Shown here piece after piece: positions 6,890 through 11,732 of a stretch of 11,732 nt of DNA (the first letter of the stretch is position 1; the number at the start of each line of letters is the position of its first letter). Below the pieces are notes generated by a model that saw nothing but the letters and a program-made list of their open reading frames with translations, searched no databases and had not been told where the DNA came from. Source of the stretch: DATACZ01 sp036258795 (GTDB lineage Bacteria > Actinomycetota > CADDZG01 > JAHWKV01); the NCBI GenBank assembly GCA_036258795.1, contig DATACZ010000107.1, positions 1 through 11,732 on the forward strand. Direction: 5' to 3'. The position numbers were made by a program, and so were the translations under genes.

Positions 6890-6942
6890 CAGTTCCCTCC
6901 AAGGCAGTAAGTAGTAAGTAGGCATCTGAAGGGAGGGAATTG
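6890..6942 (+). promoter_or_regulatory. Leader hairpin masking the cold-shock gene's ribosome-binding site
   Basis: TTCCCTCC (6893-6900) pairs perfectly with GGAGGGAA (6932-6939). The outer bases extend the helix to about 11 pairs (6890-6900 with 6932-6942, one G-U). The 3' arm contains the GGGAGG Shine-Dalgarno sequence of the cold-shock gene starting at 6946. The 31-nt loop contains a tandem AGTAAGT repeat. Structured leaders that switch with temperature are established for cspA-type mRNAs; switching here is inferred from the pairing. Confidence 0.55.
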
Positions 6943-6945
6943 CAT

Positions 6946-7173
6946 ATGGCTAAGGTCAGCGGGACCGTTAAGTGGTTCAGCGCCGAAAAGGGTTACGGGT
7001 TTATCTCCCGTCCGGACGGGGACGACGTCTTCGTTCACTTCACTGCGATCGAGGGTGACGGCTACCGAAACCTCGAAGAAGGCCAGACCGTCGACTTCGA
7101 AGTAATCCAGGGCCCCAAGGGTTTGCAAGCCGCGGGCGTAAAGGCGCGGGGCAAAGCCCCCGATGAGGCCTAG
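6946..7173 (+). CDS. CspA-family cold-shock protein
   Basis: A 75-residue cold-shock domain protein. The N-terminus MAKVSGTVKWFSAEKGYGFIS carries the RNP-1 motif (KGYGFI) and VFVHF the RNP-2 motif. These surface aromatics bind single-stranded RNA or DNA and act as RNA chaperones. The C-terminus is slightly longer than in the minimal 67-residue proteins and basic (GVKARGKAPDEA). I chose the ATG at 6946 because GGGAGG lies 9 nt upstream; a TTG two codons earlier is less likely. The Shine-Dalgarno sequence can be trapped in a leader hairpin. The next gene starts 3 nt after the stop, so the two are almost certainly co-transcribed and coupled. Confidence 0.95.
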   Translation: MAKVSGTVKWFSAEKGYGFISRPDGDDVFVHFTAIEGDGYRNLEEGQTVDFEVIQGPKGLQAAGVKARGKAPDEA

Positions 7174-7176
7174 CTT

Positions 7177-7545
7177 TTGAATCTGAGCAATACCGTTGCT
7201 TGGGAGGGAAAGGTTGGAGAGGCAGATCTAAGGATTGAGATCCCCTCGTCTGGCCGTATCCACGCAGAGTGGAGGACCCCGGCGGGGACTCGAAACAAGG
7301 TCGTCGACTCCATTGAGCAGCTAGAGCGCAGCGTCCTCTTTCAGTTGATGGTCGGCACCGACATCGGTGACGACGTCCGAGAAGAGGTGGCCGACGCAGT
7401 CGCCATCTCTCTTGCCAACCGCACCCCGCTTCCCGGTGACGATCCCTCTCAGTCGGTTCGCATTCAACGAAAGCGACCCCGTCAGGGAGGACCGCAGCGC
7501 CGCCGAGGTGGAGCCGGAGGAAGCCGGGCGCGTAGGCGTCGTTGA
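7177..7545 (+). CDS. Small protein with arginine-rich tail, coupled to the cold-shock gene
   Basis: A 122-residue protein that I do not recognise. Residues 1-85 look like a compact alpha/beta domain (VAWEGKVGEADLRIEIPSSGRIHAEWR is rich in alternating beta-strand pattern; DSIEQLERSVLFQLMV and VREEVADAVAISLANRT look helical). Residues 95-122 form a low-complexity basic tail (RIQRKRPRQGGPQRRR, then Gly and Arg repeats), similar to RGG-type RNA-binding tails. The start is a TTG at 7177 with GAGG 8 nt upstream, inside the end of the cold-shock gene. Coupling to a cold-shock protein plus the basic tail suggests a nucleic-acid-binding or ribosome-associated role; this is inference. A strong terminator follows 24 nt after the stop. 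Confidence 0.7.
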   Translation: MNLSNTVAWEGKVGEADLRIEIPSSGRIHAEWRTPAGTRNKVVDSIEQLERSVLFQLMVGTDIGDDVREEVADAVAISLANRTPLPGDDPSQSVRIQRKRPRQGGPQRRRGGAGGSRARRRR

Positions 7546-7569
7546 GCTAAAAAGGAAGTAACTTCTGCA

Positions 7570-7597
7570 TAATCAGGCCCCTCTGGGGGCCTGATTA
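7570..7597. terminator. Strong 12-bp terminator hairpin, probably bidirectional
   Basis: TAATCAGGCCCC and GGGGCCTGATTA pair perfectly over twelve base pairs around a TCTG loop. It sits between the arginine-tail gene (stop at 7545) and the convergent rhodanese-MoeB gene (stop at 7609). CTTTGGTGCTCTT follows on the plus strand. The position between convergent genes and the perfect stem make it a good shared terminator, even without a long U-tract. Confidence 0.8.
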
Positions 7598-7608
7598 CTT
7601 TGGTGCTC

Positions 7609-8775
7609 TTAGCAGGCTTCTGCTGCTGTTGTGGCCCCGACCGCTACCGGCTCGCGTGCACCTTCCCCGCAGGTGGCACACTGTGGATCTCTTCGGAGCT
7701 TGTATTCCATGAACTTTGTCGCCTGGGCGTCAAAGGTAAGAACCCTCCCAATCAAGGGCTCGCCATAGCCTACGAGTATCTTCAACGCCTCATTGGCCTG
7801 AATGGTTCCGATCACTCCCGGGAGCACGCCCAGGACACCGGCTTCCCCTCAGGTGGGGGCCAGCTCGGCCGGCGGAGGCTCCGGGTGCATGCAGCGGTAA
7901 CAGGGGCCGTTCCGCTTAGGCCAGAAGACGCTCGCATACCCTTCGAAACGATAGATCGATCCGTAGATGGAGGGAATCCCGTGGTTCACGGCCGCTTCAT
8001 TCACGAGATAGCGCGTATCGAAGTTGTCGGTGGCGTCTATCACTATGTCGAAGCCCTCGACGATCGACTCGATGTTGTCAGGGGTTAGCCGCTCCGTCCA
8101 GATGTCCACCTTCACGTCTGGATTCAGGCCCTGGATGGTCTCGGCGGCGCTCTTTGCCTTGTTAACCCCCACCCTGTCGGTGTTGTGGATGATCTGGCGT
8201 TGCAGGTTGTTCTCCTCGATCTGATCGAAGTCGACGATTCCAATCCTGCCCACGCCGGCCGCGCCCAGGTACAGCAGAGCCGGGGAGCCGAGACCTCCAG
8301 CGCCGATCACAAGCACCGACCCATCGGCAATTTTCTGCTGTCCCGCTTCCCCGACCTCAGGCAGGACGAAGTGCCGCGAGTAACGGTCCAGCTGTCTCTC
8401 TGTCCACTTCCTTGGTTCAACCACCTTGAACCCGGCATCCCGCCAGGCGGAAAAGCCGCCACGCATATGGGACACGTCGGTGTAGCCCATCTGTTTGAGA
8501 GTTTGGGCGGCGAGGGCCGAGCGATTTCCTGCCGCACAGTAAAGGACCAGAGGGGCCTGCTGGTTGGGAAGCTTGGAGTGGGCTTGCATTTCGAGCCAGC
8601 TACGGGAGGCGTGAACCGCTCCGGGTAGATGCCCCTTTCGCCACTCATCGCCCTCACGGACGTCTACGATGGTGACTCCGCCTTCCTCAACCTTCTTGGC
8701 GACCTCGTCGGGGTCAAGGCCGCGAGCAGCCGCCTTCGCCTCTTTAAGAAGCTCCGTGCCAGTCTTAGTCTCCAT
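7609..8775 (-). CDS. Rhodanese-MoeB/ThiF fusion with in-frame UGA (candidate selenoprotein)
   Basis: Read through the UGA at 7851-7849, this gives 388 residues. Residues about 17-118 are a rhodanese domain with the active loop CAAGNR (Cys80). Residues about 124-375 are an E1-type adenylyltransferase of the MoeB/ThiF family. It has the ATP motif GAGGLGSPA (158), DFDQIEENNLQRQ, and two CxxC zinc motifs (Cys292/295 and Cys366/369). Such enzymes adenylate the C-terminus of MoaD- or ThiS-like sulfur carriers, and the rhodanese domain supplies sulfur. Codon 309 is UGA in the context ELAPT-UGA-GEAGVLGVLPG. This is where the family has its conserved Cys (E. coli ThiF Cys184, human MOCS3 Cys239). The frame does not shift, and homology runs to a TAA at 7609. 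I chose the ATG at 8775, preceded by GGGGG at 8 nt; a GTG at 8784 would overlap that site. The rhodanese is N-terminal, opposite to MOCS3/MoeZ. If UGA is a stop, this is a nonsense-mutated gene. Confidence 0.8.
7816..7835 (-). promoter_or_regulatory. SECIS-like hairpin downstream of the in-frame UGA
   Basis: In the mRNA, UCCUGGG pairs with CCCGGGA (seven pairs, one G-U) around the loop CGUGCU. The loop starts 20 nt after the UGA and has a G at its second position. As I recall them, bacterial SECIS criteria are a small apical loop with a G in its first two bases, 16-37 nt after the UGA, on a stem of at least four pairs; all are met. GC-rich coding sequence can make such stems by chance, so this supports rather than proves recoding. 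Confidence 0.5.
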
Positions 8776-8807
8776 GGTGCTCACCCCCGAATCGGTCCCT
8801 AAATCTG

Positions 8808-8835
8808 AGTATACCCAGGTCTAAAAGCAAGACCT
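8808..8835 (-). promoter_or_regulatory. Candidate -10 box with adjacent inverted repeat before rhodanese-MoeB
   Basis: On the minus strand, TATACT (8813-8808) is a good -10 element, with a start expected near 8801 and the ATG at 8775. No TTGACA-like -35 is present. Instead an exact 6-bp inverted repeat, AGGTCT and AGACCT with a 7-nt spacer (8835-8817), lies 3 nt upstream of the -10, covering the -35 region. This is where a repressor or activator dyad would sit. Confidence 0.4.
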
Positions 8836-8887
8836 CTGCGGACGGACCGGAGGGTCGGTAAACCCGGTGGATGTCCCTTCCTTGCGC

Positions 8888-9277
8888 TTAAGGCTCGGAG
8901 ACGGCCACTTGTTCCAGCGCTTTTTTCAGCGCCGCGCTTGCCAACGTCGCGTCGCCTCCTTCAGCCCACCCCTCCAGTCCAACGCGGGGATCCAGGCCGG
9001 CAATAACCGTGTGGCCCTCCTCCTCAAAGATCACCACGTTGCATTGCAGGTGGTCGCCTACGTCAAGCCCCGGCCCTCCAAGGTTGCCGGCAGATATCAG
9101 CTTTTCCCAAACGCACATGAACAGGTGACGGCGGCCGGACTCCTCCCCCACCCCGGCAGGGGCGGGCATTTCGGACAGGATGCTAAAGCCGTGAGCTCGA
9201 AGGGCCACCCGAGCGCGAACAAGCGCTTGCTTGAAGTCGAGATCCGTTCTAATGCCCAGCCCGAATTCCTCATCCAT
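8888..9277 (-). CDS. DUF302 domain protein
   Basis: A 129-residue protein. The pattern DFKQALVRARVALRAHGFSILSEM (from residue 14), then LQCNVVIFEEEG and a following Asp-Pro pair (DPRVG), matches the DUF302 fold. DUF302 proteins are small alpha/beta proteins of unknown biochemical role, often found near sulfur, redox or metal-related genes. The usual mid-domain Cys-Asn-Pro segment is replaced by MCVWEKLI, so it is a divergent member. The ATG at 9277 is preceded only by an abutting AGCAGG, and a TANNNT-type -10 (TAGCAT) lies 7 nt upstream. The mRNA is therefore probably leaderless. It is divergent from the formimidoyltransferase gene across 18 bp, and 112 nt upstream of rhodanese-MoeB on the same strand. 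Confidence 0.7.
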   Translation of the reverse strand: MDEEFGLGIRTDLDFKQALVRARVALRAHGFSILSEMPAPAGVGEESGRRHLFMCVWEKLISAGNLGGPGLDVGDHLQCNVVIFEEEGHTVIAGLDPRVGLEGWAEGGDATLASAALKKALEQVAVSEP

Positions 9278-9295
9278 CCTGCTTATGCTAGCGGC
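9278..9295. promoter_or_regulatory. 18-bp divergent promoter with overlapping -10 elements
   Basis: The 18 bp between two divergent ATGs contain TATGCTA. Read rightward it gives the -10 TATGCT (9284-9289), 6 nt before the ATG at 9296. Read leftward it gives TAGCAT (9290-9285), 7 nt before the ATG at 9277. Both have the TANNNT form and the spacing typical of actinobacterial leaderless promoters. No TTGACA-like -35 is seen on either side. Confidence 0.45.
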
Positions 9296-10177
9296 ATGGG
9301 AGAGGTCCTAATCCTGGGATGCCCGATAAACGTATCGGAAGGGCGGAGCAGGAAAGTGATAGACGAGGTGACCTCGGCTGCAGGAGCCGGCGCTAACGTC
9401 CTTGACGTTTCTTCTGACCCAGACCATAACCGTACAGTCATCAGCCTGGCGGGCAACCGGGAGCAGATCGTAAATGGAGCACTCTCAGCCGCCTCCAGGG
9501 CGGTGGAGCTGATCGACTTGCGCAAACACACGGGCGTGCATCCCAGGATGGGAGCCGCAGACGTCATTCCCTTCACTCCCTACCGAAACGCCTCCGTCGA
9601 TGACGCAGTCGTGGCGGCGCGGACCTGCGCCGAGAGGCTGTGGGATGAGCTTCGGGTGCCGAGCTTCCTCTTTGAGCGGGCGGCGTTCGATGGAGAGGCA
9701 GCAACGCTGCCGTGGGTTCGTCGCCACGCGTTCAAGGACCTGCCTCCCTCATTTGGTGGTCCCCACCCTCATGTGACCGCCGGCGCTTCTGCTGTGGGGG
9801 CGCGGGAGGCGTTGGTGGCATTCAATGTCAACCTGAAATCCGATGACCTCGAGGCGGCAAAGTCGATCGCCTCGGCTTTACGCCGCGGCGCCCTGAGGCG
9901 CAGGGGACTGCGAACACTGGGCCTACGATTGCCACGGCGTGGCCGCGTTCAGGTGTCGACTAACCTGACCCGGCCGGACACGACTACCGCCCTTGAGGTC
10001 CTTCAGGCGGTGGAAGACCTGGCTTCGAGATTTGGCATCGCCGTCATGGACACCGAATTCGTCGGTCTGGTTCCCCGGCTGTGCGTAGGCGACTCTGACC
10101 TGCCCTTGCTGAAGGCAAAAGAACCGCCAAAGATCCTGGAGACGGTGCTCGAAAAGCTGTGCCGGGCACCGGCTTGA
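9296..10177 (+). CDS. Glutamate formimidoyltransferase (FTCD N-terminal type)
   Basis: A 293-residue protein, the normal size of a stand-alone formiminotransferase. It transfers the formimino group from N-formimino-glutamate to tetrahydrofolate in histidine breakdown, or the reverse in one-carbon metabolism. Conserved blocks are PINVSEGRSRKVID near the N-terminus, DVSSDPDHNRTVISL, and HTGVHPRMGAADVIPFTPY. In the last block, His82 sits at the number of the catalytic His of mammalian FTCD. The C-terminal subdomain carries VQVSTNLTRPDTT and GLVP. There is no cyclodeaminase domain. I chose the ATG at 9296, where homology starts. The open frame extends further upstream, but that part is antisense to the DUF302 gene. 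Initiation is probably leaderless. No hut genes are adjacent, so the pathway context is open. Confidence 0.88.
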   Translation: MGEVLILGCPINVSEGRSRKVIDEVTSAAGAGANVLDVSSDPDHNRTVISLAGNREQIVNGALSAASRAVELIDLRKHTGVHPRMGAADVIPFTPYRNASVDDAVVAARTCAERLWDELRVPSFLFERAAFDGEAATLPWVRRHAFKDLPPSFGGPHPHVTAGASAVGAREALVAFNVNLKSDDLEAAKSIASALRRGALRRRGLRTLGLRLPRRGRVQVSTNLTRPDTTTALEVLQAVEDLASRFGIAVMDTEFVGLVPRLCVGDSDLPLLKAKEPPKILETVLEKLCRAPA

Positions 10178-10204
10178 CCTGCCTTAGCTTGGTTTTTGTT
10201 CGGT

Positions 10205-10462
10205 CTAGGAGGCGAGGGTAACCCTGGTGGACGAGAGTCTTCTTAACCGGCGCCGCTCACGCTCGCTGGTGCCTCCCCATATGCCGAACTGCTCTCGGTT
10301 GGCGAGAGCATAGCGAAGGCATTCCATGCGGACCGTGCATTCGTTGCAGACCGCTCGAGCGGCCTTGGAAGACCCGCCTCGCTCGGGAAAGAAAATCTCA
10401 GGATCAACCCCGGCGCAGCGCGCTGCGACTTGCCAGGTCAGACCTTGCTGAATGATCGCCAT
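10205..10462 (-). CDS. WhiB-family Fe-S transcription regulator
   Basis: An 85-residue Wbl protein. Four cysteines (Cys16, Cys39, Cys42, Cys48; spacing C-X22-C-X2-C-X5-C) bind the [4Fe-4S] cluster. DPEIFFPERG follows the first Cys, and FGIWGGTSERERRRLRR is the Wbl turn and basic DNA-binding tail. These proteins bind the primary sigma factor and regulate development, redox response or antibiotic resistance, and are confined to Actinobacteria. I chose the ATG at 10462, with GGAG 7 nt upstream. The frame stays open to a TTG at 10528, but that stretch is the promoter. An ErpA-type Fe-S carrier gene lies next upstream. Which Wbl class (WhiB1, WhiB2 or other) cannot be settled by eye. Confidence 0.95.
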   Translation of the reverse strand: MAIIQQGLTWQVAARCAGVDPEIFFPERGGSSKAARAVCNECTVRMECLRYALANREQFGIWGGTSERERRRLRRLSSTRVTLAS

Positions 10463-10497
10463 AGGCGTACTCCGTGCGTTGGAATTACAGGCTCGTA

Positions 10498-10528
10498 ATT
10501 CTAGCACTGTGATTCGGCGGTCCGTCAA
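10498..10528 (-). promoter_or_regulatory. whiB promoter
   Basis: On the minus strand TTGACG (10528-10523) and TAGAAT (10503-10498) form near-consensus -35 and -10 boxes with 19-nt spacing, slightly long. TGC before the -10 gives an extended -10 element. The start would fall near 10491, about 29 nt before the ATG at 10462. This shows that the longer reading frame is not the protein. Confidence 0.6.
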
Positions 10529-10613
10529 GGGGTCAAATCACTGAACCAGATGACCTGCCCGCCAGCGTGGATCGGGCGCGCCAAATCAGGCCCTGAGGGT
10601 GAGAACGATGAAG

Positions 10614-10988
10614 CTAGTGGAAGGAGTCGCCGCAGGCGCAGGTGCCCGCAGCGTTGGGGTTGTTAATGGTGAACCCTGACTGCTCCAACCCTTCCAGCCA
10701 CTCGATGGAGGCGCCCTTTAGATAGGGAGCCGACATCCGGTCGATTCGCATGACCACGGCGCCGTGGGAGATGACCGTGTCACCGTCCATGGTCTCGTCG
10801 TCGAAGTAGAGTGCATACCTCAATCCCGAGCATCCGCCTGGTTGTACGGCGACTCTTAGGAAGAACTCTGGATTTCCCTCCCGCTCGAGAAGTTCAGCGA
10901 CCTTAGATGCGGCGCTGGCTGTGAGGGTAACCGTCTTCGGCGCAGAGATAGTCTCGACGGAGGCTGCTCCCTCAATAGTCGTGTCCAA
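10614..10988 (-). CDS. Fe-S cluster insertion protein, ErpA/IscA (HesB) family
   Basis: A 124-residue A-type carrier. The three cluster-binding cysteines are present: Cys53 in GGCSGLRY and Cys117/Cys119 in the C-terminal GTCACGDSF. It has an N-terminal extension of about 18 residues. A-type carriers accept Fe-S clusters from scaffold proteins and deliver them to apo-enzymes in the cytoplasm; SufA, IscA and ErpA cannot be told apart by eye. The start is the TTG at 10988, with AGGAG 6 nt upstream. It lies just upstream of whiB on the same strand, a plausible Fe-S context, but whiB has its own promoter. Some HesB-like proteins elsewhere are selenoproteins; here all cysteines are normal codons. 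Confidence 0.92.
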   Translation of the reverse strand: MDTTIEGAASVETISAPKTVTLTASAASKVAELLEREGNPEFFLRVAVQPGGCSGLRYALYFDDETMDGDTVISHGAVVMRIDRMSAPYLKGASIEWLEGLEQSGFTINNPNAAGTCACGDSFH

Positions 10989-11113
10989 GGTCTGCTCCTT
11001 TTGTTATTGCGCGCCACCGTTTTGGATGCCGCACACTGGATTGATCCCGTTTAGCCAATAGTACTGCAACTAATTCGAGTAGAAGAGAATCAAACGACCC
11101 TATAAGAGTTCAG

Positions 11114-11461
11114 TTACTGGTCCCCAGGGTCGCTCGCCGCTGGCTGCGCAAACCACTCCTCCAGCTCAGCAGCTGAGGGGGCCGCCGGTGCAGGCTTGCC
11201 CCGTACACCACGCATTCGGTCCGGATATCCGACTATGGCTGCATCGTAGTAAGGAATTCCTAGCTTCTTGCAGAACGATCCCGCCTGTCCCCTGTCGGCG
11301 ATCGCAGCACGAGCCCACTGCCCATCCCTCGCCACCAGGAGCAGCGACTGGGGCATGGTTGGAGTCTCGGGCTCGATGTAGGCCTCGACTCCTTCGTGGC
11401 TCTGAGCGAACTGTTGTAAAAGCCTCAGGTCCGCTCGCTTGAATTTATCGAAAAGGGCCAT
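11114..11461 (-). CDS. Actinobacterial conserved hypothetical protein
   Basis: A 115-residue soluble protein. GVEAYIEPETPTMPQSLLLVARDGQWARA (from residue 24), then KKLGIPYYDAAIVGYPDRMR (65-84), match a family I recall as widespread in Actinobacteria and without established function; it is sometimes annotated as an oxidoreductase without good evidence. The N-terminus MALFDKFKR is typical. The C-terminus (about 88-115) is Pro/Ala-rich and acidic, probably disordered. The ATG at 11461 has AAGGGG about 9 nt upstream. It lies 125 nt upstream of the ErpA-type gene on the same strand, and could be a separate unit. Confidence 0.75.
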   Translation of the reverse strand: MALFDKFKRADLRLLQQFAQSHEGVEAYIEPETPTMPQSLLLVARDGQWARAAIADRGQAGSFCKKLGIPYYDAAIVGYPDRMRGVRGKPAPAAPSAAELEEWFAQPAASDPGDQ

Positions 11462-11573
11462 ATCTTCACACCCCTTGGAGCCTGTTAGACCGAATGGCCC
11501 GTTTGCCAGAGGCCTCCAACTCTACCGCGTAGATTATGCCTGGTGTGGCGCCGTCGAGTAGGCCCTTTTGTCC

Positions 11574-11732
11574 CTAACCTTGGTCCAAGTTCCAGGACTT
11601 TGGGATTTTCAAAGGTCCGGTGGCGGGTGGAATTATCTTGAGCTTCAAGACATCGGGTTCGGGAACGCTGACAAGTTCCCCACTGCGGCGCACGATGTGG
11701 TAAACGCAGTGACCATCAGGACTCCGCTCGAC
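11574..11732 (-). CDS. 3' end of an unrecognised gene (runs off the right edge)
   Basis: From the right edge the frame reads 52 codons to a TAG at 11576-11574, for example PDGHCVYHIVRRSGELVSVPEP near the edge and KIPKSWNLDQG at the end. The composition (charged, Pro-rich, beta-like) is protein-like, and no other frame is better. I do not recognise the family. The following 112 nt to the next gene contain nothing clear beyond a weak CATAAT-type -10 on the minus strand near 11533-11538. Confidence 0.5.
   Translation of the reverse strand, partial: VERSPDGHCVYHIVRRSGELVSVPEPDVLKLKIIPPATGPLKIPKSWNLDQG

Noticed and set aside
6815..6910. 31-codon leader frame across the anti-Shine-Dalgarno arm of the cold-shock leader
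   Set aside because: Its translation would melt the hairpin's 5' arm, which is attractive as an attenuator, but it has no convincing ribosome-binding site and an ordinary chance-like composition.
7609..7827. Separate 72-codon gene downstream of a complete 311-codon rhodanese-MoeB gene
   Set aside because: The two pieces are in the same frame, separated only by one UGA at a conserved Cys column. The second piece is the family's C-terminal part including its second CxxC, so they are one gene.
8867..9295. N-terminal extension of the formimidoyltransferase frame on the plus strand
   Set aside because: The extra residues have no family resemblance and are antisense to the DUF302 gene. Homology begins at the ATG at 9296.
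10161..10197. Terminator from the GCCGG/CCGGC hairpin at the end of the formimidoyltransferase gene
   Set aside because: The stem is short, overlaps the last codons and is about 20 nt away from the T-tract, so it is not a canonical terminator.
10463..10528. Longer whiB reading frame starting at a TTG
   Set aside because: The stretch contains the near-consensus -35 and extended -10 boxes, and a proper ribosome-binding site sits before the ATG at 10462.
10614..10988. Selenocysteine in the HesB/IscA-type protein
   Set aside because: HesB-like selenoproteins exist, but here the three cluster ligands are ordinary Cys codons and the frame has no internal UGA.
11462..11573. Possible tRNA or structured RNA in the gap near the right edge
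   Set aside because: No T-loop-like GGTTCGA motif and no cloverleaf pairing found on either strand.

Overview
The window looks like chromosomal DNA from a deep-branching or uncultivated actinobacterium (Actinomycetota). The lineage markers are a WhiB-type Fe-S protein, a MarP-like CvpA/trypsin fusion protease, a DUF2342 (F420-associated) zincin, and a short actinobacterial conserved protein with the GVEAYIEP and GYPDRMR motifs. GTG and TTG starts are common, the DNA is fairly GC-rich, and several genes appear leaderless or nearly so. I see no insertion sequence, phage gene, CRISPR array, rRNA or tRNA.

Left part (1-4900), all on the minus strand, is an envelope block. In transcription order it holds a 28-residue single-span membrane peptide, a 53-residue single-span membrane protein whose stop overlaps the mreB start, mreB, a MarP-like membrane serine protease, a membrane-anchored PDZ/Lon-like (YlbL/SepM-type) protease, and then the 5' part of a six-span membrane sensor that runs off the left edge. 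The sensor has a good match to a sigma-28 (FliA/SigD/WhiG) promoter and a perfect hairpin at its predicted mRNA 5' end. mreC and mreD do not follow mreB.

Middle part (5030-7600) holds a DUF2342 zincin on the plus strand, a convergent YqgE/AlgH-family gene, and a cold-shock protein gene coupled to a small protein with an arginine-rich tail. The cold-shock leader can fold so that its Shine-Dalgarno sequence is masked. The pair ends in a strong 12-bp terminator hairpin.

Right part (7600-11732) contains the most interesting gene: an N-terminal rhodanese domain fused to a MoeB/ThiF-type E1 enzyme. It has one in-frame UGA exactly where the family carries its conserved active-site-region cysteine. 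Homology continues in the same frame for 79 more codons, and a SECIS-like hairpin starts 13 nt after the UGA. The simplest reading is a selenocysteine-containing sulfur-carrier-activating enzyme; a nonsense mutation is the competing reading. Next comes a DUF302 gene divergent from a glutamate formimidoyltransferase across an 18-bp gap with overlapping -10 motifs on both strands. Then follow whiB, an ErpA/IscA-type Fe-S carrier, an actinobacterial conserved protein, and the 3' end of an unrecognised gene at the right edge.

Functionally, the left half concerns cell shape and extracytoplasmic proteolysis. The right half is enriched in sulfur, Fe-S and redox functions (rhodanese-MoeB, WhiB, ErpA). 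All calls come from reading the sequence and from memory of protein families; no database search was possible.
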